56,866 nucleotides of DNA, from assembly GCA_903895255.1 (NCBI GenBank), contig CAITTG010000019.1:1-56866 (forward strand), read 5' to 3'. Shown piece by piece: positions 1 through 9,717 of this stretch; position 1 is the first letter of the stretch; every line of letters starts with the position of its first letter. The notes below the pieces were generated by a model. It saw only the letters and a program-made list of their open reading frames with translations, was not told the DNA's origin and did not search any database. This DNA is from an uncultured Verrucomicrobia subdivision 3 bacterium. Lineage in GTDB: Bacteria > Verrucomicrobiota > Verrucomicrobiia > Limisphaerales > UBA11358. Made by a program: the position numbers and the translations under genes.

Positions 1-1947
1 ACGATGGGCGCGCGGCCGGTGTGCGCGTTGAATTCCCTGCGCTTTGGTGAACTCTCCAATCCCGAGGTGCGCCGCTTGTTCAGCGGAGTGGTGAGCGGCA
101 TTGCGCATTACGGCAATTGCTTCGGCATCCCCACGATTGCCGGCGAGGTGTATTTTGATAAAAGCTACGAGGGCAATCCGCTTGTCAATGCCTTCTGCCT
201 CGGCGTGTTGCGCCATGACCAGATTGCGCGCGGCGCGGCCAAGGGCATTGGCAACCCGGTGTTTTATGTCGGCCCGGCCACGGGGCGAGATGGTTTGGCG
301 GGCGCGGCCTTTGCCTCGCAGGATTTGACGGATGAATCCGCCCAGCAACAGCGTGGGGCGGTGCAGGTGGGCGATCCCTTCATGGAAAAGCTCGTGTGCG
401 AGGCCTGCCTGGAGTTGCTCGCCACCGGTGCGGTGGCCGGTATTCAGGACATGGGCGCCGCCGGGCTTACCTGTTCCACTTGTGAAACCGCCGCGCGGGC
501 GGGCACGGGCATTGAAATCGAACTGGACAAGGTGCCGCAGCGCGGGCCGAACATGAGCAGTTACGAAATCATGCTCTCCGAATCCCAGGAACGCATGCTG
601 ATCATCGTGCACAAGGGCCGCGAAGAGGAAGTGAAACGCATTTTTGACAAATGGGACCTGCCTTGGTCTGAAGTGGGCACGGTGACCGACACCGGCCGCA
701 TGGTCGTGCGCCATGGCGGCCGCGTGGTGGCAGACATTCCCGCGAAAAAGATCGCGGATGAATCCCCCGTTTATCAGCGTGCCTCTTCGGAACCGGAATA
801 TTTGAAGGAAGTGCGGGCATTCCGCCTGGATGGCATTGCCGACACGACTGATCCGATCGCCGTGCTGCACCAATTGCTGGCCTGGCCGAGCATCGCCTCC
901 AAGAACTGGGTGTACCGCCAGTATGATCACATGGTCCGCGACGGCTCCATGGTGTGTCCCGGCAGCGATGCCGCGGTCATCCGCATCAAGGGCGATTCGC
1001 TCCCCGAATCCTCCAACGGCCAGCCGGTGCCGGAAAAGCTCATTGCGCTGACGGTGGATTGCAACGGGGTTTACGTTTACCTGGATCCGTACGAGGGCGG
1101 CAAAGCCGCGGTGGCCGAGGCCTGCCGAAACCTGGCCTGCTCCGGTGCGGTGCCGCTGGGTGCCACGGACAATTTGAACATGGCCAACCCGCACAAGCCC
1201 GAGCTGTTCTGGCAGATTCAGGAAAGTGTGCGCGGCCTGGCGGACGGTTGCCGCGCGTTTAATGCGCCGGTCACCGGCGGGAATTGCTCGCTCTACAATC
1301 AAAACCCCAATGGCCCGATTGACCCAACGCCCACCGTGGCCGTGGTCGGCATCGTGGACAAACCCGAGCACGTTACCACCCAGTGGTTCAAGGACGAGGG
1401 CGATGCGATCATTTTGTTGGGCGAGGTGGCGGATCGTAATGATCCCTTGCTGGGCCTGGGCGGCAGCGCCTATTTGCAGGTGATTCACGGGAAAAAGACC
1501 GGCTCACCGCCGCGCTGTGATTTGGAAACGGCCGGCACCTTGCATACGACTTTGTTGGGCCTGATTCAAAGCGGCTTGGTCAAGAGCGCCCACGATTGCA
1601 GCGATGGCGGCCTGGCCGTGTGTCTGGCGGAATCCAGTTTCAGCCAGTTAATCGCCCGCGAAACCCCCCGGTTTATCGGGGCCGAAGTGGATTTTACCAC
1701 TATCAAAGATGTGCGTCTGGACGCCCTTCTGTTCGGCGAAACCCAAAGCCGGGTGGTGATCACCTGCGCACCGCGCGAAGCCTACAAGGTCATCGAGCGT
1801 GCCAAACTGATGGGGGTGCCGGCGGTCCAAATCGGCCGGGTGGGCGGTTCCGAGTTGGTGCTCAAGACCCCGGCGGACGAATACCGGGCTCCGCTGGCCG
1901 GCTTGCACGATGGCTGGTGGAATGCCATCGCCCGGGCCATGGCGTAA
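1..1947 (+). CDS. purL: Phosphoribosylformylglycinamidine synthase subunit PurL, 5'-truncated by window edge
   Basis: Cytoplasmic purine-biosynthesis enzyme that converts FGAR to FGAM using ATP and glutamine-derived ammonia. The reading frame is open from base 1 (the first codon is Thr, before MGARPV), so the start lies upstream. The 648 visible residues cover most of the small-type PurL, which is usually about 730-760 aa. Visible family signatures are [15 protein letters not shown] near the start, the [12 protein letters not shown] segment, GGNCSLYNQ in the second AIR-synthase-like half, and [17 protein letters not shown] near the C-terminus. The next gene on the same strand begins about 490 bp downstream, so it is probably a separate unit. 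Identification is firm; only the missing N-terminus limits it. Confidence 0.95.
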   Translation, partial: TMGARPVCALNSLRFGELSNPEVRRLFSGVVSGIAHYGNCFGIPTIAGEVYFDKSYEGNPLVNAFCLGVLRHDQIARGAAKGIGNPVFYVGPATGRDGLAGAAFASQDLTDESAQQQRGAVQVGDPFMEKLVCEACLELLATGAVAGIQDMGAAGLTCSTCETAARAGTGIEIELDKVPQRGPNMSSYEIMLSESQERMLIIVHKGREEEVKRIFDKWDLPWSEVGTVTDTGRMVVRHGGRVVADIPAKKIADESPVYQRASSEPEYLKEVRAFRLDGIADTTDPIAVLHQLLAWPSIASKNWVYRQYDHMVRDGSMVCPGSDAAVIRIKGDSLPESSNGQPVPEKLIALTVDCNGVYVYLDPYEGGKAAVAEACRNLACSGAVPLGATDNLNMANPHKPELFWQIQESVRGLADGCRAFNAPVTGGNCSLYNQNPNGPIDPTPTVAVVGIVDKPEHVTTQWFKDEGDAIILLGEVADRNDPLLGLGGSAYLQVIHGKKTGSPPRCDLETAGTLHTTLLGLIQSGLVKSAHDCSDGGLAVCLAESSFSQLIARETPRFIGAEVDFTTIKDVRLDALLFGETQSRVVITCAPREAYKVIERAKLMGVPAVQIGRVGGSELVLKTPADEYRAPLAGLHDGWWNAIARAMA

Positions 1948-2439
1948 CGCCTTCCCACCCGCGCATCTCATCAGTTTGCGCGTCTAAGCGCAAATCTGCC
2001 ATTGCCAATGGCGGGCGATTAACCACGCGCCAGCGGCGGATGGCGGTTGAATAATCATACGCGGAAACTCCCAATTTGGCCGCCTCCTCACCTTGGCTCC
2101 TTGCGATAAAAGGTTCAAACCACCGGTTTTTTCGCGTTTAACGGGCTCAGGACCATGGTTTTATCGCCACCCTCGATCATAAAAAAGATTTTAAGCGATA
2201 TTCATATCATTCAGGAAAATTTATGAATAAAATAGGTCAGATTTAACTGTAGGCACCTTTCGGCAACTGGGGAAATACTTGGGAGTTTTTGTCAATAGGG
2301 TGAACACCCCATGGACATCCTGGCCCGGCTTCCTTAAATATCGGGTAAATTAACCGATGGGAGCAGGGCAGGCGGCTAATTAAATTAAACAATTGCATGT
2401 CACCAAGTCAGTCTTGGGGTGCAAATTTCCACCTTTTAA
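1948..2439. other. Intergenic region between purL and the desaturase gene
   Basis: About 490 bp without a convincing gene. The right half is AT-rich and presumably carries the promoter of the desaturase-lpxD pair, but I see no good -35/-10 pair. A short palindrome GCCATTG-C-CAATGGC lies at 1998-2012, 51 bp after the purL stop. It has no T-run, so it is not a standard intrinsic terminator. Confidence 0.5.
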
Positions 2440-3498
2440 GTGGATGCCTATTTCATGAGAACCGGACGCGACCTAATTATCGCCACCAAACCCTATGCCG
2501 CGGATTCCACGGCCCAGAGCTGGTGGTGCATCCTCTCCACCATTTTTCTGGGTCTCCTCGCGTTGGCCGGCACGCATTGGAACATTGGTCCCACGGCGAA
2601 AATCCTCTGCGGTATTTTGAGCGGTTTGTTGATACTCCGCCTTTTTGTGATTTATCACGATCAGCAGCACCATGCGATTCTGCCCCGGTCGCGCCTCGCG
2701 GAGGGCTTGATGCAAGTGGTGGGCATTTTGACCCTGAGTCCCAGCAGCATCTGGCGCAGTTCCCACAACCACCATCACAACCACAATTCCAAACTGCGCG
2801 GCTCGCACATTGGGTCCTACCCGATCATGACCAAGGAGCAATTTCTCCGGTCCTCGCCCGCCGTGCGCCGCCAATACCTTTACATGCGCCATCCCCTGAC
2901 GATTCTCGGCGGTTACTTTATCGTGTTTTTATATGGGATGTGCATTAATCCGTTCCTCAACGACCCGAAAAAGCATTTTGACTGCCTGATCGCACTGGTT
3001 GTTCATTTGGCCATCAGCGTGGCCTTGGTCCATTTTTGGGGCTGGCCCGGGTTGATCCTGACACAGACCATTCCGCACCTGGTGGCCAGCGCGGTGGGGG
3101 CTTATCTCTTTTATGCCCAGCACAACTTTCCCGGCGTGATCTTCAATGACAAGGCCGGGTGGACCTACGAAAAAGCGGCGATGGAATCTTCCAGTTTCCT
3201 GAAGACCAACCGCCTTATGACCTGGTTCACGGCGAACATCGGCTATCACCATATTCATCATCTCAATGCGCGCATCCCCTTTTACCGCCTGCCCGAGGCC
3301 TATCGCGAGTTGCCGGAATTACAATTGGTAAAGACCACCTCGCTGCATCCGGTGGAAATCTTCCGCTGCCTGCGGTTGAAGGTCTGGGATGTGGAGGCGC
3401 AACGCATGATCAGTCTGCGACAACTCTTTCGTGCCCCGGCGCCCGGCCCAGATTTAGCACACGTTGGCCAGCCTCATTCCAAGACCACCCACGCATGA
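2440..3498 (+). CDS. Membrane fatty acid desaturase
   Basis: Integral-membrane di-iron desaturase of the FA_desaturase superfamily, expected to introduce a double bond into acyl chains. All three histidine boxes are visible: HDQQHH at residues 73-78, HNHHH at 109-113 and HHIHH at 270-274, with an extra QHNF (H228) before the last box. Hydrophobic stretches at about 29-48, 55-72, 155-170, 183-200 and 205-225 fit the family's membrane topology. The 352 aa count starts at GTG 2440; an in-frame ATG at 2455 is equally likely and would remove five residues. Neither has a clear ribosome-binding site. The stop overlaps the lpxD start (ATGA), suggesting translational coupling and a role in outer-membrane lipid composition. 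The exact substrate cannot be read from sequence. Confidence 0.85.
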   Translation: MDAYFMRTGRDLIIATKPYAADSTAQSWWCILSTIFLGLLALAGTHWNIGPTAKILCGILSGLLILRLFVIYHDQQHHAILPRSRLAEGLMQVVGILTLSPSSIWRSSHNHHHNHNSKLRGSHIGSYPIMTKEQFLRSSPAVRRQYLYMRHPLTILGGYFIVFLYGMCINPFLNDPKKHFDCLIALVVHLAISVALVHFWGWPGLILTQTIPHLVASAVGAYLFYAQHNFPGVIFNDKAGWTYEKAAMESSSFLKTNRLMTWFTANIGYHHIHHLNARIPFYRLPEAYRELPELQLVKTTSLHPVEIFRCLRLKVWDVEAQRMISLRQLFRAPAPGPDLAHVGQPHSKTTHA

Positions 3499-4559
3499 TT
3501 TCCCATACTGCCGCCCAAATCGCCGAACGCCTCCAGGGTGAAGTCCTGGGTGACGCCACCACCATCTTGACCGGATTGGCTTCGGCGGAAAATGCCCGTG
3601 CGGGCGACCTCACCTTTGCGGACAAGGCGGAATATGTCCTGGCCGCCGAACAAAGCGCGGCGACGGCGATTCTGGTTTCCGGCGGTTGCAGCTCCACGAA
3701 AAAGCTCGTGATTCGCGTACCCAATGCCCGGATCGCCGTGGCTAAATTACTGCCGGTTTTTTTCCCGCCGGACCAGTACCTGCCGGGCGTGCATCCCAGT
3801 GCCAGCATTGATCCTTCCGCCCGCGTGGATGCGACGGCCCATATCGGTCCCAACTGCGTTGTAGCGGCAGGCGTGAGCATCGGCGCCCGTTCCGTGTTGC
3901 TGGGGGGAAATTACCTGGGGCGTGAGGTCAGCCTGGGCGAGGATGTTTTTTTAAATCCCAACGTCGTGATTTACGCCCGCACCGTCATCGGTCACCGGGT
4001 GGCGATTCATGCCGGGACCGTGATCGGCTCCGACGGTTACGGCTATGTGTTCGATGAAGGCCGCCATCGCAAGGTTCTTCAAGTGGGCAACGTGGTTATT
4101 CACAATGATGTCGAGATTGGCGCGAATGCCGCGATTGATCGCGCCGCCCTGGGTTCCACGGTGATCGGTGCCGGCACAAAAATTGACAATCTGGTGCATG
4201 TGGCGCACAACGTGGTCATGGGCCGGCATTGCCTGGTGATGGGGCAGGTGGGTTTTGCTGGTAGCACGAAACTCGGAGATTACGTGGTCGTGGCCTCCCA
4301 ATCCGGCATCGCGGGACATTTGAAGCTGGGCAACCAGGCCATGATCGGTGCGAAATCCGGGGTCATGCGCGACATCCCGGACGGCGGCAAGGTCCTGGGC
4401 ATTCCAGCCCTGCCCGACAAGCAGGCCAAGCGGCAGATTATCGCAACGCAGCAATTGCCGGAAATTATTCATCGTTTGCGCGATTTGGAGCAGCAATGTG
4501 CGGCTCTGGCGGCAAAAGTGAATGCCCAAGTGCCAGCCGTGCCGGCCGGTCCGGTATAA
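3495..4559 (+). CDS. lpxD: UDP-3-O-(3-hydroxyacyl)glucosamine N-acyltransferase LpxD
   Basis: Third step of lipid A synthesis: transfers a 3-hydroxyacyl chain from ACP to the 2-amino group of UDP-3-O-acylglucosamine. The ATG at 3495 overlaps the desaturase stop, giving 354 aa, close to the family norm of about 340. A longer in-frame upstream extension only shadows the desaturase and is rejected. The N-terminal uridine-binding domain (about 1-100, with LTFADKAEY) is followed by hexapeptide repeats of a left-handed beta-helix (about 100-310) and a C-terminal helical arm (about 320-350). The general-base histidine is H238 in HVAHNVVMG. Its presence implies a Gram-negative envelope with lipid A. 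Confidence 0.93.
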   Translation: MISHTAAQIAERLQGEVLGDATTILTGLASAENARAGDLTFADKAEYVLAAEQSAATAILVSGGCSSTKKLVIRVPNARIAVAKLLPVFFPPDQYLPGVHPSASIDPSARVDATAHIGPNCVVAAGVSIGARSVLLGGNYLGREVSLGEDVFLNPNVVIYARTVIGHRVAIHAGTVIGSDGYGYVFDEGRHRKVLQVGNVVIHNDVEIGANAAIDRAALGSTVIGAGTKIDNLVHVAHNVVMGRHCLVMGQVGFAGSTKLGDYVVVASQSGIAGHLKLGNQAMIGAKSGVMRDIPDGGKVLGIPALPDKQAKRQIIATQQLPEIIHRLRDLEQQCAALAAKVNAQVPAVPAGPV

Positions 4560-4800
4560 AGCCATCCAAGGCATCACCCAGGTCACAGAGTTTGGTCCCC
4601 TCCAGGTTGCCACCCTCCAGGCTTAAGGCGCGTCCAGATTTTTGCCAGCCCCCGCAAAATTTGAACGAAATCTTTCATTTCCAATCAATAGCTAATGCGC
4701 ACGTGTATTTGGAAGACTGCTGGATTCCGGCTTCCGCTGTGGAATTAACCGTTTGATTTCGGACTCGCAGCGGGTATTCTCTCGTGCTTAACATTAACAA
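4560..4800. other. Intergenic region before the SPFH/ABC operon
   Basis: A 241-bp gap with no gene. It includes a candidate promoter close to the following start (listed separately). No hairpin with a T-run follows lpxD, so I see no clear terminator. Confidence 0.4.
4753..4780 (+). promoter_or_regulatory. Candidate sigma70-type promoter for the ABC/SPFH operon
   Basis: TTGATT (4753-4758), a 16-bp spacer and TATTCT (4775-4780) lie 20 bp before the ATG at 4801. Each box matches consensus at about four of six positions. The implied leader is only about 14 nt. Confidence 0.33.
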
Positions 4801-5763
4801 ATGCGACAATTTTTGACCATCGCGGGTAACGCGTTCATGGAACTGGTCCGGCAGCCGGTCTTTTTGCTGTTGATGACCGGGTCGCTGCTGTTCGAGATCT
4901 TCCTTGCCGTGCCCTACTACTTTGCTTTTGGTGACGAGCCAAAACTGGTGGAGAATAGTGCGCTGGCGGTGATGTTGCTCACCGGTCTGTTCGGGGCCGT
5001 TTCCTGCGCCTCCTCGTCCCTGGCCCGTGAAATCCGCTCGGGCACCGCGCTGGCAGTCCTTTCGAAACCAGTGGGCCGCACCCGCTTTTTGGTGGCGAAA
5101 TACGCGGGCCTGGCCGGCGCGCTTACCTTGCTGGCTTATGTCAATTTGATCGGGGTGCTGCTCGCCAGTTGGATGGCGTTTGATGCTTACGGCAAAACGG
5201 ACTTGGTGGCGTTGTCGATTTTGGGCGGGGCGGTCGCCCTGGCCTATGCGAGCGGCGGTTTCAGCAATTTTTTTCTCCGACGCAATTTCGTGAGCGACGC
5301 TGTGCTGGCCATGGTCGTGCTGGTCACCCTCGCGGCCGTTTGGATTTTCGCCTTTACCAAGCAGCAGTCCAGTTTGAGTGTGCAGTCCCATGTGGACTGG
5401 CGGTTGTTGCCAGCCGGAGTTTTGATCCTGTTTGCCCTGTGGATTCTGGCCGCGCTGGCCATTGCCTGCTCCACGCGGCTGGACATCATCCCGACCCTGG
5501 CCATCTGTTCGGCCTTCTTTTTACTGGGGCTGATGTCCGATTATTTCTTTGGCCGGCGGGCGGAGGCCGGCAGTTGGTGGGCTTCCGCGCTTTACACGCT
5601 CGTGCCAAACTGGCAGCTTTTCTGGCTCGCCGACGCCCTCGAAACGACGAAAGACACATTTCATTGGGATTACGTCGGCAAGGCATTTGTTTATGTCCTC
5701 GGATATGCCGGGGCGGCGCTGGCGGTGGGCACCGCCCTCTTTGAAGAACGGGAACTAAGTTAA
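4801..5763 (+). CDS. ABC-2 type transporter permease
   Basis: Six-helix ABC-2-type membrane subunit of 320 aa. Hydrophobic segments lie at about 18-42, 55-75, 98-125, 136-155, 168-188, 205-225, 232-250 and 292-313. The region around SSLAREIRSGTALAVLSKPV (about 70-92) is the amphipathic coupling segment typical of ABC-2 permeases that export lipids, polysaccharides or unknown cargo. It starts a compact co-directional block; the next start follows one base after its stop. The likely ATPase partner is encoded at 11768-12979 and a second permease at 13007-14392, so a heterodimeric exporter is plausible. The transported substrate is not indicated. Confidence 0.8.
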   Translation: MRQFLTIAGNAFMELVRQPVFLLLMTGSLLFEIFLAVPYYFAFGDEPKLVENSALAVMLLTGLFGAVSCASSSLAREIRSGTALAVLSKPVGRTRFLVAKYAGLAGALTLLAYVNLIGVLLASWMAFDAYGKTDLVALSILGGAVALAYASGGFSNFFLRRNFVSDAVLAMVVLVTLAAVWIFAFTKQQSSLSVQSHVDWRLLPAGVLILFALWILAALAIACSTRLDIIPTLAICSAFFLLGLMSDYFFGRRAEAGSWWASALYTLVPNWQLFWLADALETTKDTFHWDYVGKAFVYVLGYAGAALAVGTALFEERELS

Positions 5764-5764
5764 A

Positions 5765-7639
5765 ATGGAACGCAACGTTCAAAAAAACGGTTTGGTCAAT
5801 CTGCTGGCGGCGGCAATCGTATTTATTGCGGTTTTCTTCGTGGCGGTCTACGTCAACTCCCTTGCCGGACGCGTGGCCGCAGTGTTTCTAGGCCTCACCA
5901 TGCTGGTGGCGCTCATCAGTTGGTTTCAGATGCGGCTCGGGGAAAACGAGCGGCTGGAAAAACTGGAGGTCGAGGAACTGGCCCGCGCCAAGGGCGATTC
6001 CACCCTGTTCGAAGCGCGCGATTCCGAAGTGTTTCCGGCCCGGCGTTCCCGGGAGCAATTTGAGCGCTTTCTGGTCCCGGGTTTTTGTGTTCTCCTCTGC
6101 TTGCTGGAGGCGGGCGGGGCCTGGCTGATGTGGAATGTGGCCGGCAAGACCCTCAACCCCATTCTGGCTGACCGGGCGCTGCCCTCGCTGGCGCTCCTTG
6201 CGGTCTTCGCCCTCCTGCTATTTATCCTTGGCCGCTTCTCCGTGACCATTGCCCGCCTGGAAAACGAACGGTTGCTCCGGCCGAGCGCGAGCTTCCTGCT
6301 GGCGGGCGCCTACATCTGTTTCCTCGCCGCGCTGGCCGTGGCTGGTTTTAAGGCGCAATTCCCCCTCGCGGATTTTTACGTCGCCCGAGTTTTATGCGTG
6401 CTGCTGGGTTTGATCGCGGCGGAGCTGCTCGTAACCCTGCTGCTGGAAATTTACCGGCCCCGTTTGAAAGGCCGCATTTCGCGTCCGTTGTATGACAGCC
6501 GGTTGGTGGGCTTGCTCGGTCAGCCCGAGGGGTTGTTCACCACCGCCGCGCAGGCGCTGGATTACCAGTTCGGTTTCAAAGTCTCGGACACCTGGCTGTT
6601 TAAAGTTCTCAAAGAGGGTTTGCCGGCCCTGATCGTGGCTCAGTTCGCCGTGTTGCTGCTGTCCACCTGCGTGGTCTTTGTGGATGCTGGCGAACAGGCC
6701 ATTTTGGAATTCTTTGGCCGGCCGGTGGCCGGCGGGGTCTTGCAACCGGGCGCGCATTTAAAACTTCCCTGGCCTTTTGAGAAGGTTTACCGGTTTCGCA
6801 CGGACCAAATCCAGTCCTTTTCCATCGGCTTCACGCCGGATTCCCAGAGTGAAAACGAGCAGGTGATTTTGTGGACGGTGGCGCACAACAAAGAGGAAAA
6901 TTTCCTGGTGGCCAACCGGGAGATTCCCACCGTCAAAAGCGAGGACACGGAGACCAATGATTTGCTGAAAGCGCCGCCCGTAAGCCTCATCACCGTCAGC
7001 ATCCCGGTGCAATATCAGATCACCAACGTGCTGGACTGGGCGTATCGGAACAGTGAGCCCACGAATTTGCTCGCGGATCTCGCCACGCGGGAAGTGGTGC
7101 GTTACCTCGCCTCGGTGGACATGAATGAAATTATGTCACAAACCCGGCTGGAAGCGGCGGATATCTTGCGTGAACGGGTGCAGGCCGCGGCGGATCAGCG
7201 CTCCCTGGGGGTTAAAATCATCTTTGTCGGTCTGCAAGACATTCATCCCCCCACCAAGGTGGCGGGTGATTATGAGAAAGTAGTCGCGGCCGAGCAAACC
7301 CGCCAGGCGGCCATCTTGAACGCGCAAGCCCAGGCCATTCGCACCAATTCGCTCGCCGGCGCCCAGGCCTTCGCCACCACCAACGTGGCGGCTTCGACCC
7401 GGCAGCGTCTGGAGGTGGAGGCGTTTGCCCGCGCCGCCCTGTTTACCAACCAAATCCCCGCCTTCCAGGCCGCCCCGTCCGTTTACCGGCAGCGCGCTTA
7501 TTTTCACACCTTTGCCAGCGCCACAGCCAATGCGCGCAAATACGTCCTGCTGGTCACCAACACCCAGGACGTCATCATCTTTAACCTGGAGGATAAAATC
7601 TCCGAAGACATGTTGAATATCAACGTCGACAACAAGTAA
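5765..7639 (+). CDS. Polytopic membrane protein with C-terminal SPFH (HflK-like) domain
   Basis: 624 aa. The first half is unusual for the family: hydrophobic helices at about 11-30, 36-50, 103-125, 140-160, 175-195, 205-230 and 285-310. The SPFH/band-7 domain follows at about 310-520, with the typical opening VDAGEQAILEFFGRPVAGG and LQPGAHLKLPWPFEKVYRF. A coiled-coil, Ala-rich tail follows. HflK is normally about 400 aa with a single N-terminal helix, so the extra membrane domain of about 280 aa is distinctive. SPFH proteins form large membrane cages that organise microdomains and modulate proteases such as FtsH, but no ftsH is present here. It is the first of three consecutive SPFH genes, which may form a hetero-oligomer. 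Confidence 0.8.
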   Translation: MERNVQKNGLVNLLAAAIVFIAVFFVAVYVNSLAGRVAAVFLGLTMLVALISWFQMRLGENERLEKLEVEELARAKGDSTLFEARDSEVFPARRSREQFERFLVPGFCVLLCLLEAGGAWLMWNVAGKTLNPILADRALPSLALLAVFALLLFILGRFSVTIARLENERLLRPSASFLLAGAYICFLAALAVAGFKAQFPLADFYVARVLCVLLGLIAAELLVTLLLEIYRPRLKGRISRPLYDSRLVGLLGQPEGLFTTAAQALDYQFGFKVSDTWLFKVLKEGLPALIVAQFAVLLLSTCVVFVDAGEQAILEFFGRPVAGGVLQPGAHLKLPWPFEKVYRFRTDQIQSFSIGFTPDSQSENEQVILWTVAHNKEENFLVANREIPTVKSEDTETNDLLKAPPVSLITVSIPVQYQITNVLDWAYRNSEPTNLLADLATREVVRYLASVDMNEIMSQTRLEAADILRERVQAAADQRSLGVKIIFVGLQDIHPPTKVAGDYEKVVAAEQTRQAAILNAQAQAIRTNSLAGAQAFATTNVAASTRQRLEVEAFARAALFTNQIPAFQAAPSVYRQRAYFHTFASATANARKYVLLVTNTQDVIIFNLEDKISEDMLNINVDNK

Positions 7640-7662
7640 TCGACCCCAAGAAATTTTAAGCC

Positions 7663-8568
7663 ATGAATCGTAATGTCCTGACCCTGATAATCGGCGGCGT
7701 GCTGGTGGTGATCTTCGCGCTGCTGCTCTTTGTGTTCCAAGTCCGCCAGTCCGAGGTGGCGGTCGTCACCACGTTCGGCCGGCCGGTGGAAAACCTGACC
7801 GCGCCCGGGCCGTACTTTAAGTGGCCGTGGCCGGTGCAGAACGTTTATAAATTCGACCAGCGTGTGCAGAACTTCGAGGACAAGTTCAGCCAGACCTTTA
7901 CCGCTGACAACAACACCCTGCTGGTGAGTGTTTATGTGGGCTGGAAAATCAACGACGCCTCCGCCTTCTTCCGCAAAATCCCCGGCGCCTCCGTCCCGGC
8001 CGCCCAACAGTTGCTCGAGGGCATCCTGCGCAACGCCAAAAACCAGGTGATTGGCAAGCATCCGCTGGCCGAGTTGGTCAATGCCAATCCCGCCGACCTC
8101 AAGTTCGAGGAAATCGAAACCAACATTCTCACGGCGGTCGTCGGCCAGTTGAGCACCAATAATTACGGCATTGAAATCGAGTTTCTCGGCATTAAAAAGC
8201 TTGGCCTGCCGGATAGCGTGGTGCAAACCGTGTTCCAGCGCATGACCTCCGAGCGCCAGGTGCTCATCAGCAAACTCCAATATGACGGCGAGGCGCAGGC
8301 CACGATCATCAAGTCCGCCGCCGACCGCCAGGCCTCCGAGACCGTCAATAATGCCGTGGCCGACGCCACCCGCATCCGCGGCCAGGGCGAGGCCGAGGCC
8401 GCGTTGACCCTGCCCACGTTTGAGCGCAATCCCCAACTCGCGAACTTTCTGCTCCGCGTGGACGCTTTGAAGGAGTCCCTAAACCAGCGCTCGACCCTCA
8501 TCTTCGACGAACGCACGGCTCCCTTTGATTTGTTCCGCAGCCTGCCCGCCAACCCGCCCAGCCAGTAA
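7663..8568 (+). CDS. SPFH domain protein, HflC-like
   Basis: 301 aa with one N-terminal transmembrane helix (about 5-26) followed directly by an SPFH domain: VRQSEVAVVTTFGRPVENL and PGPYFKWPWPVQNVYKFDQRV. A helical segment rich in Ala/Glu/Arg lies at about 190-260, as in HflC. Size and layout match HflC (about 290-330 aa). It sits 23 bp after the larger SPFH protein and one base before the next SPFH gene, so the three products are probably co-translated and co-assembled. I leave the symbol empty because three divergent paralogues in one operon do not map simply on HflK/HflC. Confidence 0.82.
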   Translation: MNRNVLTLIIGGVLVVIFALLLFVFQVRQSEVAVVTTFGRPVENLTAPGPYFKWPWPVQNVYKFDQRVQNFEDKFSQTFTADNNTLLVSVYVGWKINDASAFFRKIPGASVPAAQQLLEGILRNAKNQVIGKHPLAELVNANPADLKFEEIETNILTAVVGQLSTNNYGIEIEFLGIKKLGLPDSVVQTVFQRMTSERQVLISKLQYDGEAQATIIKSAADRQASETVNNAVADATRIRGQGEAEAALTLPTFERNPQLANFLLRVDALKESLNQRSTLIFDERTAPFDLFRSLPANPPSQ

Positions 8569-8569
8569 C

Positions 8570-9694
8570 ATGAAGCACGATCACGATCATCCGCATCATC
8601 ACGGGCCGGGCCACGACCATAGTCATGACCATCCGGCGGAGCCCGCTTCACCCGGTCTGCCGGTGGATGCCGGTTCCCAGGCTTTGGAAGAAGCCTTGCG
8701 GAGTAGTTTTTTTATCGTCAAGGCGGCCATGGTGGTGATGGTTCTGGTGTTCCTCGGCTCCGGTTTTTTTACCGTGGGTCCCCAGGAGAAGGCGGTGATT
8801 CTGCGTTTTGGCCGGCCGGTGGGGGAGGGCCAGAAAGCCCTGCTTTCCGCCGGGTTGCACTGGTCCTTTCCCTACCCGATTGATGAAGTCGTCAAAATTC
8901 CCATCACGGAGAGCCAGGTTATTTCCTCGAGTGTTGGCTGGTATTTCACCACGCCCGAACAGGAATTGAGCGGCGAGGAACTGCCGCCGGGCGCCGGGCT
9001 AAATCCGGCCATTGACGGCTACCTGCTCACCGCCGATCGCAACATCGTTCATTCCCGCGCCACCATCCACTATCACATTGTGGACCCGCTGCATTATGTG
9101 TTCGATTTTACCAACGCGGCCGGAGCGGTGCAAAACGCCCTGAACAACGCCCTCGTGGCCACGGCGGCGCGCTTTAATGTCGACGCCATTTATCCGGACA
9201 ACCCCGCGTTTCAGGACGCCGTTTTGCAGAAGTTCTCCGACCTGGCCGACCAGGAAAACCTCGGTATTTCCCTGGAATTCGGCGATGTCCGCAGCATCCC
9301 CCCGCGCCAGTTGACGGCGGTGTTTACCCAGGTCACGACTGCCCGGGAGAACCGTAACAAACTTCTGGATGACGCCCGGAGCTACCAAAACAAGGTGCTG
9401 AGCGATGCCTCCGCCCAGTCGGTCAGCATCACGAATCTGGCGGCCACCGATCGGGATAATTACGTCAAATCCCTGCGGGCCGAATCCAAGCGTTTCACCG
9501 ATTTGCTGCCGCAGTATGAAAAATATCCCAATCTGTTTGCGCAACAGCAACTGGTGCTGGCCATGGCCCAGATCCTGACCAACGTGCAGGACAAGATGTT
9601 CCTGCCCGAGCGCGAGGATGGCAAACCGCGTGAACTTAGGTTAATGTTGAATCGTGAGCCGCCCCAAAAAAAGCCGGCCACCGCCGGTCAGTAA
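8570..9694 (+). CDS. SPFH domain protein, HflK-like, with His-rich N-terminus
   Basis: 374 aa from ATG 8570, one base after the HflC-like stop; an upstream in-frame extension only overlaps that gene. The N-terminus is strongly His/Asp-rich (residues 2-21, including HDHDHPHHHG and HDHSHDH), a likely metal-binding tail on the cytoplasmic side. One transmembrane helix follows at about 46-66. The SPFH domain then begins with VGPQEKAVILRFGRPVGEG, and a helical tail runs to about 345. His-rich tails are known in some HflK proteins, but here the next gene, a metal-pumping ATPase, has a similar His-rich start. This supports a shared metal-related role. Confidence 0.82.
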   Translation: MKHDHDHPHHHGPGHDHSHDHPAEPASPGLPVDAGSQALEEALRSSFFIVKAAMVVMVLVFLGSGFFTVGPQEKAVILRFGRPVGEGQKALLSAGLHWSFPYPIDEVVKIPITESQVISSSVGWYFTTPEQELSGEELPPGAGLNPAIDGYLLTADRNIVHSRATIHYHIVDPLHYVFDFTNAAGAVQNALNNALVATAARFNVDAIYPDNPAFQDAVLQKFSDLADQENLGISLEFGDVRSIPPRQLTAVFTQVTTARENRNKLLDDARSYQNKVLSDASAQSVSITNLAATDRDNYVKSLRAESKRFTDLLPQYEKYPNLFAQQQLVLAMAQILTNVQDKMFLPEREDGKPRELRLMLNREPPQKKPATAGQ

Positions 9695-9717
9695 TTTTAA
9701 CGGCACCTGTAACTACC

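Noticed and set aside
3159..3494. Upstream extension of lpxD
   Set aside because: Translates the desaturase in another frame; LpxD starts at 3495 with the ATGA overlap.
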